DNA of 60,536 nucleotides from Anaerostipes hominis (ex Lee et al. 2021) (GCF_002270485.1 NZ_NQOG01000016.1:1-60536), one strand, 5' to 3'. Counted from the first letter of the stretch, positions 43,038 through 52,043 are shown. The notes: generated from the sequence alone by a model not told the origin. Program-made: numbers and translations.

Positions 43038-43949
43038 ATGAAAGGAACAATCTTTGACATCCGTAGATTTTCAACCCATGACGGGGACGGTATCCGGACG
43101 ACGGTCTTTTTCAAAGGCTGTCCCCTGTCCTGTGTGTGGTGTCAGAACCCGGAGGGGATTTCATTAAGGCGGCGTCCGCTATATTTTGAGAACCGGTGCA
43201 TACACTGTAAAATGTGTGCGGCAAAAAGCGTGAACGGCGGAATGAAATGCAGGGGAGATACGATGCTCATGAATATTGACGCGTCGGAAGACTGGGAATA
43301 TCTTGCAGAATTGTGCCCGTCAGGTGCTATCGCCATGGATTCCAGGGAGTACAGCGTGAAAGAAGTGATGGAAGAGATCAGAAAAGACATGGTATTTTAC
43401 AGGCATGGCGGCGGAGTCACTTTGTCAGGAGGAGAGCCGCTGCTTCAATGGGAGTTTGCACTGGAAATACTGGAGCAGTGCAAAAAAGAAGGAATTCATA
43501 CTGCGATAGAGACTTCCCTGTATGCAGAACAGGAGGTACTTGGAAAACTTTTGCCGTATCTGGATCTGATCTTTGCAGATTTTAAAATAATGGATGGGGA
43601 AAGACACATAAAGTACGTGGGAGTACCAAATCCGAAGATCAAAGAAAATATAAGGTATCTGCTGGAATCGGAAAAGAAAGACCAGGTCATCATACGGACA
43701 CCGATGATCCCGGGCCTTACCGCGTACAGAGATAATCTTACGAAAATTGCCGGATATATCAGCAGGATATATCCCGATGTTTCATATGAAATTCTAAACT
43801 ATAACCCCCTGGCGGAAGCCAAGTATCATTTAATTGGCAAAGAGTTCTGTTTTGCCGAAAATCCAGAGATGTATTCCAAATCACAGATGAGAGAATTTGA
43901 GAGCTGGGCAAGACAGGGCGGTGTAAGCAATACGATCATGGAAATTTAA
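43038..43949 (+). CDS. Glycyl-radical enzyme activating protein (radical SAM)
   Basis: 303 residues from the ATG at 43038, 1 base after the lyase stop, with CGGAG just upstream; the longer frame overlaps the lyase. The radical SAM cysteines are C28, C32 and C35 in GCPLSCVWCQNPEG. A ferredoxin-like insert follows with C54, C57, C60, C71 and C93 (CIHCKMC ... CPSGAI), fewer cysteines than activases with two extra clusters. LSGGEPLLQ is the SAM-binding GGE motif. It uses SAM to place the radical on Gly759 of the enzyme encoded before it. Confidence 0.93.
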   Translation: MKGTIFDIRRFSTHDGDGIRTTVFFKGCPLSCVWCQNPEGISLRRRPLYFENRCIHCKMCAAKSVNGGMKCRGDTMLMNIDASEDWEYLAELCPSGAIAMDSREYSVKEVMEEIRKDMVFYRHGGGVTLSGGEPLLQWEFALEILEQCKKEGIHTAIETSLYAEQEVLGKLLPYLDLIFADFKIMDGERHIKYVGVPNPKIKENIRYLLESEKKDQVIIRTPMIPGLTAYRDNLTKIAGYISRIYPDVSYEILNYNPLAEAKYHLIGKEFCFAENPEMYSKSQMREFESWARQGGVSNTIMEI

Positions 43950-43964
43950 ATAAAGGAGAACAAG

Positions 43965-44645
43965 ATGAAATTTATTATTGATGATGCAGATGTGGAAGCT
44001 ATTAAAAACTTATATGAGTATTTTCCTGTGGAAGGGGTAACTACCAACCCGTCCATCTTAGCCAAGAGCAAACGGCCTCCATATGAGGTGCTTGGTGAAA
44101 TTCGTGAATTTATCGGAAAAGATGCGGACCTTCACGTGCAGGTTGTCTCAAAGAGTGCCGAAGATATGGTCACAGAAGCAAAAGAAATGCAAAAACGACT
44201 TGGAGAGAATACATATATTAAAGTCCCCACTACAAGGGAAGGATTAAAGGCAATGAAACTTCTGTCTGCCAAAGGGGTAAAGATAACGGCCACGGCCATT
44301 TATACTCCGATGCAGGCATTTTTAGCGGCAAAGGCGGGCGCCGCTTATGCAGCGCCATATGTAAACCGTATCGATAATCTGGGGGCCGATGGAATTGAGA
44401 CGGTGAAGAAGATTCACGATATTTTTCAGAACAATGGGCTTAAAACAGAAGTGCTGGCTGCCAGTTTCAAGAATTCGCAGCAGGTATTGGAACTCTGTGC
44501 CTATGGGATCGGTGCTGCAACCATCGCGCCGGATGTCATAGAGGGACTGATCAAAAATGACGCTGTAACCGCCGCAGTAGGCGCATTCACAAAAGACTTT
44601 GAAGGACTGTGCGGCGAAGGAAAGACCATGAAGGATTGTTGTTAA
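43965..44645 (+). CDS. Fructose-6-phosphate aldolase/transaldolase family protein
   Basis: 226 residues, the length of the short FSA/TalC branch. The Schiff-base lysine is residue 86 in YIKVPTTREG. VTTNPSILAKS near residue 25, ITATAIYTPMQA near 110 and AASFKNSQQV near 168 complete the family pattern. FSA-type enzymes split fructose-6-phosphate or 1-deoxyfructose-6-phosphate to glyceraldehyde-3-phosphate and dihydroxyacetone or hydroxyacetone. Coming third after the glycyl radical enzyme and activase, it most likely cleaves the lyase product. Confidence 0.88.
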   Translation: MKFIIDDADVEAIKNLYEYFPVEGVTTNPSILAKSKRPPYEVLGEIREFIGKDADLHVQVVSKSAEDMVTEAKEMQKRLGENTYIKVPTTREGLKAMKLLSAKGVKITATAIYTPMQAFLAAKAGAAYAAPYVNRIDNLGADGIETVKKIHDIFQNNGLKTEVLAASFKNSQQVLELCAYGIGAATIAPDVIEGLIKNDAVTAAVGAFTKDFEGLCGEGKTMKDCC

Positions 44646-44696
44646 AGCAGTATAGAAAAAACAGGGGCCGATTGAGAGCTTTTTCAGTGATTAATA

Positions 44697-44724
44697 AAAG
44701 CGCATGACAAGAGCATGCGCTTTT
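44697..44724 (+). terminator. Rho-independent terminator of the glycyl radical enzyme operon
   Basis: AAAGCGCATG, loop ACAAGAG, CATGCGCTTTT, 50 bases after the aldolase gene. Confidence 0.85.
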
Positions 44725-44734
44725 GTTAATAAAT

Positions 44735-44873
44735 TTATTTTAAGTATTTTTTCAGAATGCCGGTTAATTCTTTTACGTCAACAGGCTTTTTTGCGACCTC
44801 CCAGTTAAGTTCGTTATCTTCAGCAAGCAGGATACGATGGCCGTTCATATCAGGAAGCTTCCAGTCTATAAGC
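44735..44873 (-). pseudogene. Collapsed remnant of a hybrid kinase or response-regulator protein
   Basis: Reading the minus strand from about 44873 to the stop at 44735 gives LIDWKLPDMNG, then HRILLAEDNELNWEVA, then KKPVDVKELTGILKKYLK. These are, in order, the phospho-acceptor region of one receiver domain, the first strand of a second receiver, and the last helix of a receiver, joined without the sequence that should lie between. At least two internal deletions are needed. It directly abuts the IS3 remnant on the plus strand. Confidence 0.65.
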
Positions 44874-45161
44874 TATGGGGTGTCCCCAACACCATCTTCT
44901 AAAAATATAATGAATGCTCTGAATGCAGCAATAGAGATTACATCTGACTGTCCATGTCGTAGAACATTTCATTCAGACCAGGGCTGGGGCTATTAAATGA
45001 AAGCATATGTTCGTACATTGCAGGAACATCGGATTTTTCAGAGTATGTCCCGAAAAGGAAACTGCCATGATAATTCTGTTATGGAAAACTTTTAACGAAT
45101 AAAAGAGAAGCTAGGATGGCTGAGTCCGGTTGAATACAGACTCAGTCTCTTGGCGGCATAA
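44873..45161 (+). pseudogene. IS3-family transposase (OrfB) C-terminal remnant
   Basis: In one plus-strand frame the region reads ...TFHSDQGWGY, a stop (44994-44996), MKAYVRTLQEHRIFQSMSRK, GNCHDNSVMENF, a stop, then IKEKLGWLSPVEYRLSLLAA and a stop at 45159-45161. HSDQGWxY, QSMSRKGNCxDNxxMENF and LSPVEYR are the DDE-integrase end of IS3-family OrfB, and the last part is joined after a deletion of the segment holding the remaining helices. The two internal stops make it inactive. No OrfA or terminal inverted repeats can be recognised. Confidence 0.82.
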
Positions 45162-45169
45162 AAGAAAAA

Positions 45170-45194
45170 TGCGAAGTGGATTTTCCACTTCGCA
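45170..45194 (-). terminator. Terminator of the thiC-transporter operon
   Basis: TGCGAAGTGGA-AAA-TCCACTTCGCA read on the minus strand, followed by TTTTTC. It lies 28 bases beyond the transporter stop codon. Confidence 0.85.
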
Positions 45195-45222
45195 ATAAAG
45201 TCTGACTTTTAGGTGTCACCTA

Positions 45223-46578
45223 TTACACTGTGATAACTCCCATTCCCTGGAATATGGAGAACAGGAGAATGGCTATGATACAGATCGGTGCAAAAAATCT
45301 AATCATTGGAATATATAAATTTTTTCGTTTGAAATCTCCTGAACTTTCCACTTCATCAATGATTTCTTTTGGTTTGATAACATAAGCGGCAAATATGCAG
45401 GTGCAGAATGCTGCAATCGGCATCAAGACGCTGTTGCTCAGGAAGTCGAAGAAATCCAGAAAACTTAAGCCAAGAAGCTTAATATGACCCCATATACCAA
45501 ATCCCAGAGATGACGGCACTGCCATGATCATTGCAATGACAAACATGGTAATGCAGGCTCTGATGCGGGATAAATGAAACTTATCCATTACGATGGAGAC
45601 CAGCGTTTCCAAAAGAGAAATCGCAGAAGTCAGCGCCGCGAAGAAAACTAAAATGAAGAAAACAGCTCCGATGACAGTTCCCAGAGCCATGCTGTTAAAT
45701 ACCTTCGGAAGCATTTTAAACATCAGGGATGGTCCGGATGCAAGCATATCCGCATTGCCTCCTGAAAATACAAAGACCGCAGGAACGATCATAAGCCCTG
45801 ACAGGAATGCAACACCTGTATCAAAAATCTCTACCTGTGAAACAGACTTCTCAAGGTTAGACTTTTTCGGCATATAGGAACCAAATGTAATCATGATTCC
45901 CATAGCAAGGGACATGGAGTAGAACAGCTGTCCCAGAGCAGCAAGGAATGTGGTAGGTGTCAGATCCCTGAGATTTGGCTTGATGTAATACAATACACCT
46001 TCCATGGCACCCTTTCTGGTAATGCAGTATACGGAGATTCCGATCAACAATACAATTAAGACCGGCATCAGGATCGTACTGACTTTTTCAATACCGCCTT
46101 CAACCCCGAGAGCTACGACAATCAATACAAGTCCTGCAAAGATCAGGAGCCATACCATAGGGCTTACGGACTGGCTGATAAAGCCTTCAAAGAAAGTATC
46201 TCCAGCCGCCTGGCTGATATTTCCGCTTATTGAGACAAACAGATATTTTGTTACCCATCCTCCAATGACACAGTAATAAGGGAATATAATAAACGGTATG
46301 ATACTGGTCAGATAACCGATAAACTTATACTTTTTATTAAAATAGGAAAATGCATGTATGGCACTTTTTCCGGTTCTCCGGCCAATGGCAATCTCGGTGA
46401 TCATCAGAGTAAACCCAAAGGTTACTGCAAGTATCAGATAGATCAAAAGGAAGCTTCCTCCTCCGTATTTAGCTGCCAAGTATGGAAATCTCCATATGTT
46501 TCCTAATCCTACCGCTGATCCCGCAGTCGCAAGCACAAAGCCGATTCTGCTGGAAAAGCTGCCTCTTTCTTCATTCAT
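45223..46578 (-). CDS. Sodium-dependent transporter, NSS (SNF) family
   Basis: 451 residues with about eleven to twelve membrane segments. The signature SRIGFVLATAGSAVGLGNIWRFPYLAAKYGGG (residues 8-39, in parts) with its unwound TM1 is typical of the neurotransmitter:sodium symporter family, whose bacterial members carry amino acids or similar small molecules with sodium. AAGGAGG lies 13 bases before the start. It begins only 24 bases after the thiC stop with no terminator or promoter between, so it appears to be in the TPP-riboswitch-controlled transcript. Substrate unknown. Confidence 0.9.
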   Translation of the reverse strand: MNEERGSFSSRIGFVLATAGSAVGLGNIWRFPYLAAKYGGGSFLLIYLILAVTFGFTLMITEIAIGRRTGKSAIHAFSYFNKKYKFIGYLTSIIPFIIFPYYCVIGGWVTKYLFVSISGNISQAAGDTFFEGFISQSVSPMVWLLIFAGLVLIVVALGVEGGIEKVSTILMPVLIVLLIGISVYCITRKGAMEGVLYYIKPNLRDLTPTTFLAALGQLFYSMSLAMGIMITFGSYMPKKSNLEKSVSQVEIFDTGVAFLSGLMIVPAVFVFSGGNADMLASGPSLMFKMLPKVFNSMALGTVIGAVFFILVFFAALTSAISLLETLVSIVMDKFHLSRIRACITMFVIAMIMAVPSSLGFGIWGHIKLLGLSFLDFFDFLSNSVLMPIAAFCTCIFAAYVIKPKEIIDEVESSGDFKRKNLYIPMIRFFAPICIIAILLFSIFQGMGVITV

Positions 46579-46602
46579 AAATCTGTGAAATCCTCCTTTA
46601 GT

Positions 46603-47904
46603 TTATACTACGTCGACATCTTCACCTGCCAACACAGCATTCATATTTCGAACGGAACACATTTTTCCGCACATGGTACATGTATCTTCTCTTTCAGGTT
46701 TTGATTCAGCGCGGTACCTTCTTGCCTTTTCAGGGTCTAAAGCCAGATCAAACTGGGCCTCCCAGTCAAGCTTCTGCCTTGCCTTGGCCATCTGGTTGTC
46801 CCAATCGATTGCTCCTTTTATGCCTTTGGCGATATCCGCCGCATGGGCTGCAATCTTTGAAGCCATAATGCCTTCTTTTACATCGTCTACATTTGGAAGA
46901 CGCAGATGCTCGGCCGGTGTAACATAACACAGGAAGCTTGCACCGGATGCCGCTGCAATGGCACCTCCGATCGCTGAAGTGATATGGTCATATCCAGGGG
47001 CGATATCGGTAACCAGCGGCCCTAACACATAAAAAGGCGCACCTTTGCATATAGTCTGCTGAATTTTCATATTTGCCTGTATCTGGTCCATTGGCATGTG
47101 TCCGGGTCCTTCGATCATTACCTGGACATCCTTTTTCCAGGCCCGGGCCGTCAATTCTCCCAAAGTTACCAGCTCCTCGATCTGAGAAATATCGCTGGCG
47201 TCTTTAATGCACCCCGGACGGCAGGCATCCCCGAGGCTTAGAGTAACGTCATATTCATTACAAATGTCCAAAATCTCATCATAGTATTCAAAGAACGGAT
47301 TTTCACAGCCGGTAGCTTCCATCCAGGCAAAGATCAATGATCCGCCGCGGGAAACAATGTTCATCTGTCTCTTCATGGCCTTAAAACGGTCTGCAGTACT
47401 GCGGTTAATCCCGCAGTGAATGGTCATGAAGTCGACTCCGTCTTCCGCATGCATTTTAAATATGTCGATCCATTCTCTGGATGTGATATCCTTGAGAGCC
47501 TTGTTGTAGTATACGATGGCATCGTAAATCGGAACAGTGCCCAGAATGGCCGGGCATTCAGCCACAAGCTTTCTTCTGAAGGTCTGAGTGTCCCCGAAAG
47601 AAGAAAGATCCATGATCGCTTCAGCACCCATGGAGACAGCCTGGTTTACTTTCTTCATTTCCACATCCATATTCAGACAGTCTCTGGATGTTCCAAGGTT
47701 GACATTGATCTTTGTTTTCAGGGAATTGCCGATGCCGAACGGCTTTAAGCATTTATGATTTTTGTTGGCCGGTATGACGATTGTTCCGGCGGCAACTTCA
47801 TTCATAAGCTTTTGAAGATCCATTCCTTCATAGGCAGCTACAGTTTCCATTTCCTTGGTTGCGATGCCGGCTCTGGCGGCATTCATCTGTGTTGTGTAAG
47901 TCAT
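46603..47904 (-). CDS. thiC: Phosphomethylpyrimidine synthase
   Basis: 433 residues from the ATG at 47902-47904, preceded by GAGGAGGTTGTAAG; the frame opens at 47925. It is the short ThiC form. Motifs include [43 protein letters not shown], and the C-terminal cluster cysteines CTMCGKMC. ThiC turns aminoimidazole ribotide into the HMP-phosphate half of thiamine, using SAM and a [4Fe-4S] cluster. Cysteine spacing here is CX2CX3C, one residue shorter than the textbook CX2CX4C, which I recall seeing in clostridial ThiC. A TPP riboswitch lies upstream. Confidence 0.96.
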   Translation of the reverse strand: MTYTTQMNAARAGIATKEMETVAAYEGMDLQKLMNEVAAGTIVIPANKNHKCLKPFGIGNSLKTKINVNLGTSRDCLNMDVEMKKVNQAVSMGAEAIMDLSSFGDTQTFRRKLVAECPAILGTVPIYDAIVYYNKALKDITSREWIDIFKMHAEDGVDFMTIHCGINRSTADRFKAMKRQMNIVSRGGSLIFAWMEATGCENPFFEYYDEILDICNEYDVTLSLGDACRPGCIKDASDISQIEELVTLGELTARAWKKDVQVMIEGPGHMPMDQIQANMKIQQTICKGAPFYVLGPLVTDIAPGYDHITSAIGGAIAAASGASFLCYVTPAEHLRLPNVDDVKEGIMASKIAAHAADIAKGIKGAIDWDNQMAKARQKLDWEAQFDLALDPEKARRYRAESKPEREDTCTMCGKMCSVRNMNAVLAGEDVDVV

Positions 47905-48013
47905 CTTACAACCTCCTCGTTTCAATCAGTCGGGAGGGAATCTAAAATGCAGTATTTAGTTTTCGGAACATTACTTTTTAATGTACATGCTTCCGTTACA
48001 ATAAGCATCTAAA

Positions 48014-48090
48014 TCCCTACGTTGGCATTACCCAAATCAGGTATGATGGTCGAAGGTTCATCCTTCCTCTCAGCCCGTAAAAGCTCCCAT
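48014..48090 (-). promoter_or_regulatory. TPP riboswitch (THI element)
   Basis: On the minus strand: GGGAGCTTTTACGGGCTGAGAGG, a variable arm, then ACCTGATTTGGGTAATGCCA followed by ACGTAGGGA. CTGAGAGG and ACCTGAT-TGGGTAATGCCA are the conserved core of the thiamine pyrophosphate riboswitch. The ~100 bases down to the thiC ribosome site hold further pairing (CGGAAGCATG...TTCCG) and form the expression platform. Confidence 0.96.
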
Positions 48091-48127
48091 TTTAGTTTCA
48101 AAAACGACCTTAAAGGTCATCTTTCGT

Positions 48128-48156
48128 ATTGTATCATTGTTTATTAGAAAGTGCAA
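48128..48156 (-). promoter_or_regulatory. Promoter of the thiC operon
   Basis: On the minus strand: TTGCAC (48151-48156), 17 bases, TACAAT (48128-48133), about 40 bases upstream of the riboswitch core. On the plus strand of the same gap, TATAAT at 48236-48241 is the likely -10 of the patatin gene, without a clear -35. Confidence 0.72.
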
Positions 48157-48307
48157 TGGTTTGAAAATTGCAATATCAGCCAAAAGAGACAATCAAGTGA
48201 TAAAAACTCATACAATAAGTTTCCAGTTTTTGTGTTATAATAAAGGAAAGGAGAAGCATTTCCGCGGATTACGGGGAGTGCCCAAACGCAGTTAGGAGTG
48301 AGAGAAA

Positions 48308-49138
48308 ATGGCAAGTTTAATATTAGAGGGCGGGACATTCCGGCCTATTTTCAGCGCAGGGGTGATGGATGCCCTGCTGGACTGCGACATTATGTTTCCG
48401 TATGTGATCGGAGTGTCAGCCGGCATCTGTGACGGCTTTTCTTACGTATCCAGACAGAGGGAGAGAAATCTTCAGATCCTTATGAATCACAGAAATGATC
48501 CCAGGTATGTAGGAAGACAGAATCTTATCAAAGAAAGAAGCCTGTTCGGGCTGAATTTTGTTTACAATGTGATCCCAAATAAATTATATCCGTTTGACTG
48601 GGACACCTTTTACAAATATGACGGAAAAATCCTAGTGGGAGTTACCAATGCCCTGACCGGGGAAATCGAGTACAAAGACGGAAAAGACTTGGATGAGGAG
48701 TGCATGATGCTGAGGGCAACCTGCGCACTGCCGCTTATTTTCCCGGCGATCAATCTGGACGGTGTTCCTTATTTCGACGGAGGAATCGCAGATCCGATCC
48801 CGGTTCGCAAAGCGATACGGGACGGCAATGACAAGCATTTGATCGTACTCACAAGACCAAAGGGATATAAAAAGGAGCTCAGCAAAAGCCATAAGGTTAC
48901 ATCAAGGCTGCTGAAAAGAAAGTATCCGAAGCTTCCGGACCTGCTTTTGAACCGTCATGTGGAGTACAACCGCACCGTCCGGTACTGCGAGAGACTGGAG
49001 AGAGAAGGAAAGGCTGTGATTCTCAGGCCGGATCATCCCATTGACAGTTTTGAAAAGGATATCGATGTGCTCAGGGAGACTTATCAGATGGGATACGATA
49101 TGGCAATAGAAAGAATAGAAGAAATCAAAAAACTGTGA
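48308..49138 (+). CDS. Patatin-like phospholipase family protein
   Basis: 276 residues. It has the patatin glycine-rich loop LILEGGTFRPIFSAGV at the start, the nucleophile elbow GVSAG near residue 36, and the Asp of the catalytic dyad in YFDGGIADP near 156. Such proteins are Ser-Asp lipid acyl hydrolases of the cytoplasm. The homologous clostridial family (YjjU-like) acts on unknown lipids. No signal peptide. A 70-base leader follows the TATAAT. The stop lies 30 bases before the next gene. Confidence 0.9.
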   Translation: MASLILEGGTFRPIFSAGVMDALLDCDIMFPYVIGVSAGICDGFSYVSRQRERNLQILMNHRNDPRYVGRQNLIKERSLFGLNFVYNVIPNKLYPFDWDTFYKYDGKILVGVTNALTGEIEYKDGKDLDEECMMLRATCALPLIFPAINLDGVPYFDGGIADPIPVRKAIRDGNDKHLIVLTRPKGYKKELSKSHKVTSRLLKRKYPKLPDLLLNRHVEYNRTVRYCERLEREGKAVILRPDHPIDSFEKDIDVLRETYQMGYDMAIERIEEIKKL

Positions 49139-49168
49139 TACAATAAATTAGAAGAAGAGGTGGTCAGG

Positions 49169-50197
49169 ATGGCAAGAATTTTGTATTCAGAGCGGCCGTA
49201 TGTAGAAGAACTATCTACCAATAAGACAAGAAATTTAATAGTAATCTGTGAACGCCTCTTTCTGCCGGTGCAGGCAGATGCAGCCAAGCTTGAACTGGCC
49301 GGGGAGATCGCCGGCAGACTCATCGATGAGCCCCAGGTTCTTCTCTGGATGCTTCAGTTGGAGGCAATTGAACTTTTGTTTGAACTTTGGGAACAGAAGG
49401 ATGGGCAGTTTGCACTGGAGCCCAATTTTAATGATCTTCAGCAGCTCCGGTATCTGGGCTTCATTCATGTGGAAGAGGACCAGGTGGCTGTTAATATAGA
49501 GGCAAAGGATCTGTTTTATTTTATTTTAAAGAGCCACAAGTCCGGGAAGATCATGGAAAGGCATACAAGATGGGAGCAGGTTATTTTCGGGATGCTGTTT
49601 ACTTACGGTATTCTCGATGTATATTACTGCTATGATATTTTTGTGCAGGTGACAGGGGAGGAGATATCTTATGACGAGATGGAAAGGTTTCTCCTGATCC
49701 GGATCGTATTTTGGCGAAGCGGCATCCTGCTGCGCAATGAGAAAACAAAGCGCCTGTTTATGGTGAGCCGTGAGGTCCTTGACCGGAACGAAGTGTTTGA
49801 CGAGTGGAACGAGTATCAGGATCTTAATTTCAAGGAATATACGGAAGATGAGTATGTGGCGCTTGCCATGGGCAACGGCGTGACCGGATGGCCGGGAGTC
49901 TCCGAGATGTTTACTTATATTCTGGAGGAGATCGAGGACGACCGCTACAAGGCTATGGTCATTATGAAGTCCATTATTTTGATGATTCAGAACGGTGCCA
50001 GTTATCTGGATACGGTTGTAAAAGTATCCAGACTCCTGGATGCCGAAGAAGAGGACGAAAAGATTTTTTTCGATTGTTTGAAAACTGTTTTTTATCATAC
50101 GCCCATTTATGGGAAAAAAGGCCATACGCTCTCGGATATGGCGAAGAAACAGGACGACGTGCCGTTTCAGGTGATCAACGGCGGCAAAAAGATATAG
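49169..50197 (+). CDS. Protein of unknown function upstream of a two-component system
   Basis: 342 residues from the ATG at 49169, 8 bases after AGAGG; a GTG at 49160 opens the frame. It is a soluble, acidic protein, mostly helical by look, with no signal peptide or clear motif. Tryptophan- and aromatic-rich stretches such as FGMLFTYGILDVYYCYDIFVQV and acidic ones (EEIEDDRYKAMV, DAEEEDEKIFFD) stand out. It starts 30 bases after the patatin gene and ends 9 bases before the response regulator, so it belongs to their operon. I do not recognise the family. Confidence 0.72.
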   Translation: MARILYSERPYVEELSTNKTRNLIVICERLFLPVQADAAKLELAGEIAGRLIDEPQVLLWMLQLEAIELLFELWEQKDGQFALEPNFNDLQQLRYLGFIHVEEDQVAVNIEAKDLFYFILKSHKSGKIMERHTRWEQVIFGMLFTYGILDVYYCYDIFVQVTGEEISYDEMERFLLIRIVFWRSGILLRNEKTKRLFMVSREVLDRNEVFDEWNEYQDLNFKEYTEDEYVALAMGNGVTGWPGVSEMFTYILEEIEDDRYKAMVIMKSIILMIQNGASYLDTVVKVSRLLDAEEEDEKIFFDCLKTVFYHTPIYGKKGHTLSDMAKKQDDVPFQVINGGKKI

Positions 50198-50206
50198 GAG
50201 GTATCA

Positions 50207-50908
50207 ATGAAGCAGTCAAATGTGCTTGTAGTAGATGATGAAAAGGAAATCGCTGATTTCATAGAGCTCTATCTGAAAAATGAAAATTATGAGGTGTTCA
50301 AGTACTACAGCGGTGCCGGGGCACTGGAATGTGTGAAACAAGAGCAGATTGATCTGGCAATTCTGGATGTGATGCTCCCGGACATCGATGGTTTTGAAAT
50401 ATTAAAAGAAATACGGAAAGACCATAACTTTCCGGTTATTATGCTGACCGCAAAGACAGCATCTATGGATAAGATCAACGGACTGACCCTGGGAGCGGAT
50501 GACTATATTGAAAAACCGTTTGAACCGCTGGAGCTGATGGCCAGAGTAAAGGCTCAGCTGCGCCGGTTTATCCGCTATAATGACGGCAGCGGACAGAGCA
50601 GCGAAGATACTCTGGAGATTGCCGGACTGGTGCTGAACAGGAATACACACCAATGTCTGTACGGGGAAGAGGAAGTGACACTGACGCCTCTGGAGTTTTC
50701 GATTCTCTGGATACTCACTAAGAATAAGGGCAAGGTGATCAGTTCAGAAAATCTTTTTGAGCAGGTATGGAAAGAAAAGTATTTCAAGAACAACAACAAT
50801 ACAGTTATGGTCCACATCCGCCATCTGAGAGAAAAGCTCGGAGAGGTGATGGGACATAAGGAGCTGATCAAGACTGTCTGGGGAGTGGGATATAAAGTTG
50901 AGGAGTAA
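50207..50908 (+). CDS. Response regulator, OmpR family (VanR-like)
   Basis: 233 residues. The receiver domain has the acidic pair in VVDDEKE, the phospho-acceptor Asp in LAILDVMLPDIDG near residue 49, and KTASMDK and EKPFEP further on. The C-terminal winged helix (about 130-233) ends in the usual VWGVGYKVEE. It is the DNA-binding partner of the kinase encoded next, with which it overlaps by 11 bases. The target genes are not evident; auto-control of this operon is likely. Confidence 0.93.
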   Translation: MKQSNVLVVDDEKEIADFIELYLKNENYEVFKYYSGAGALECVKQEQIDLAILDVMLPDIDGFEILKEIRKDHNFPVIMLTAKTASMDKINGLTLGADDYIEKPFEPLELMARVKAQLRRFIRYNDGSGQSSEDTLEIAGLVLNRNTHQCLYGEEEVTLTPLEFSILWILTKNKGKVISSENLFEQVWKEKYFKNNNNTVMVHIRHLREKLGEVMGHKELIKTVWGVGYKVEE

Positions 50909-52043
50909 ATGGAACAAATACCGGAGCTTAAAGATCAGGATCATGCTCCAGACTCTGGGCATCAGCCTTCTGGTAGGCATCTTTGGTTATCTGTTTATTT
51001 TTGTCTTTGTGGATGGAGTGCTTCAGGCGCCGTTTGCAGACAGTATGGTGCACTTTTTTGAGAAGTTCGGATTCGACAATGAGAGTGCTATTCATCTGTA
51101 CCGTGCGATCTTCTGGGACAATAAGACCATGATTATTTCTACGGGGTTTATCTTTCTGTTTCTCTGCAGTTTTTATCTGGGTATGTCCAGGTTTACAACC
51201 TATTTAAGGCAGATTGAATCCGGAATCGATATGATTCTGACAGACTCCAGCGATCTGATCGAGCTGGAGCCGGAACTGCAGCCTATGGAAAACCGTCTCA
51301 ATGAGATCAAGGCCAATCTGAAGGAACAGCGCAGGCAGACCCAGGAGAGCGAGCAGCGCAAAAACGATCTGGTGGTCTATCTGGCCCATGACCTGAAGAC
51401 ACCTCTGACATCGGTGATTGCATATCTGAGTCTTTTAAGCGAGGCACCGGATATGCCTTTGGAACAGAGGGCAAAATATACACATATTTCTCTGGAGAAA
51501 GCCAAACGTCTGGGGGATCTGATCAACGAATTTTTTGAGATTACAAGATATAATCTTCAGAATATTACTCTGGAAAAGAAGACATTCTATCTGTATGTTT
51601 TGTTAGAACAGGTACTGGATTCTTTTGAACCGGTCTTTCAAGAACGCGGACTGATCTGCCGCACGGAGATCGAAGACTCAATCCTGATCCACGGGGACCC
51701 GGACAAACTGGCCCGTGTCTTTGAAAACCTTTTAAGAAACGGAGTTTCCTACTGTTACCCGAATTCAGCCATCGAGGTCAGCGCGTCGGGAGAAGATAAA
51801 GAGGCTGTGATCAGGATCAGGAACCAGGGAAAAGAGATACCGAAGCATAAACTTGAGAATTTATTTGAGAAGTTTTACCGTCTGGATGAAGCGCGGTCTA
51901 CGGAGACCGGCGGAGCGGGCCTTGGTCTTGCGATTGCCAGAGATATCGTAGAGCTTCATCAGGGAACGATCACTGCGAACAGTAATAAGGATTTCACGGA
52001 GTTTATTGTCAGACTTCCAATGGAACAGAAGGAGGAGCCATGA
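50898..52043 (+). CDS. Sensor histidine kinase (VanS-like)
   Basis: 381 residues with a TTG start at 50898, inside the regulator's end; GTGGGA lies 7 bases before it. Two membrane segments (about residues 15-40 and 75-98) bracket a small external loop. The H-box is YLAHDLKTPLTSV near 162, the N-box LLRNGVSY near 280, and the G-boxes IRNQGKEI and TGGAGLGLAI. The layout is that of VanS-type kinases, which sense envelope-related signals. The next gene starts with an ATGA overlap. Confidence 0.92.
   Translation: MRSKWNKYRSLKIRIMLQTLGISLLVGIFGYLFIFVFVDGVLQAPFADSMVHFFEKFGFDNESAIHLYRAIFWDNKTMIISTGFIFLFLCSFYLGMSRFTTYLRQIESGIDMILTDSSDLIELEPELQPMENRLNEIKANLKEQRRQTQESEQRKNDLVVYLAHDLKTPLTSVIAYLSLLSEAPDMPLEQRAKYTHISLEKAKRLGDLINEFFEITRYNLQNITLEKKTFYLYVLLEQVLDSFEPVFQERGLICRTEIEDSILIHGDPDKLARVFENLLRNGVSYCYPNSAIEVSASGEDKEAVIRIRNQGKEIPKHKLENLFEKFYRLDEARSTETGGAGLGLAIARDIVELHQGTITANSNKDFTEFIVRLPMEQKEEP

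Noticed and set aside
44757-44996. A 79-residue plus-strand frame
   Set aside because: It begins antisense to the receiver-domain remnant and ends in the IS3 remnant, so it is a chance join of two decayed pieces.
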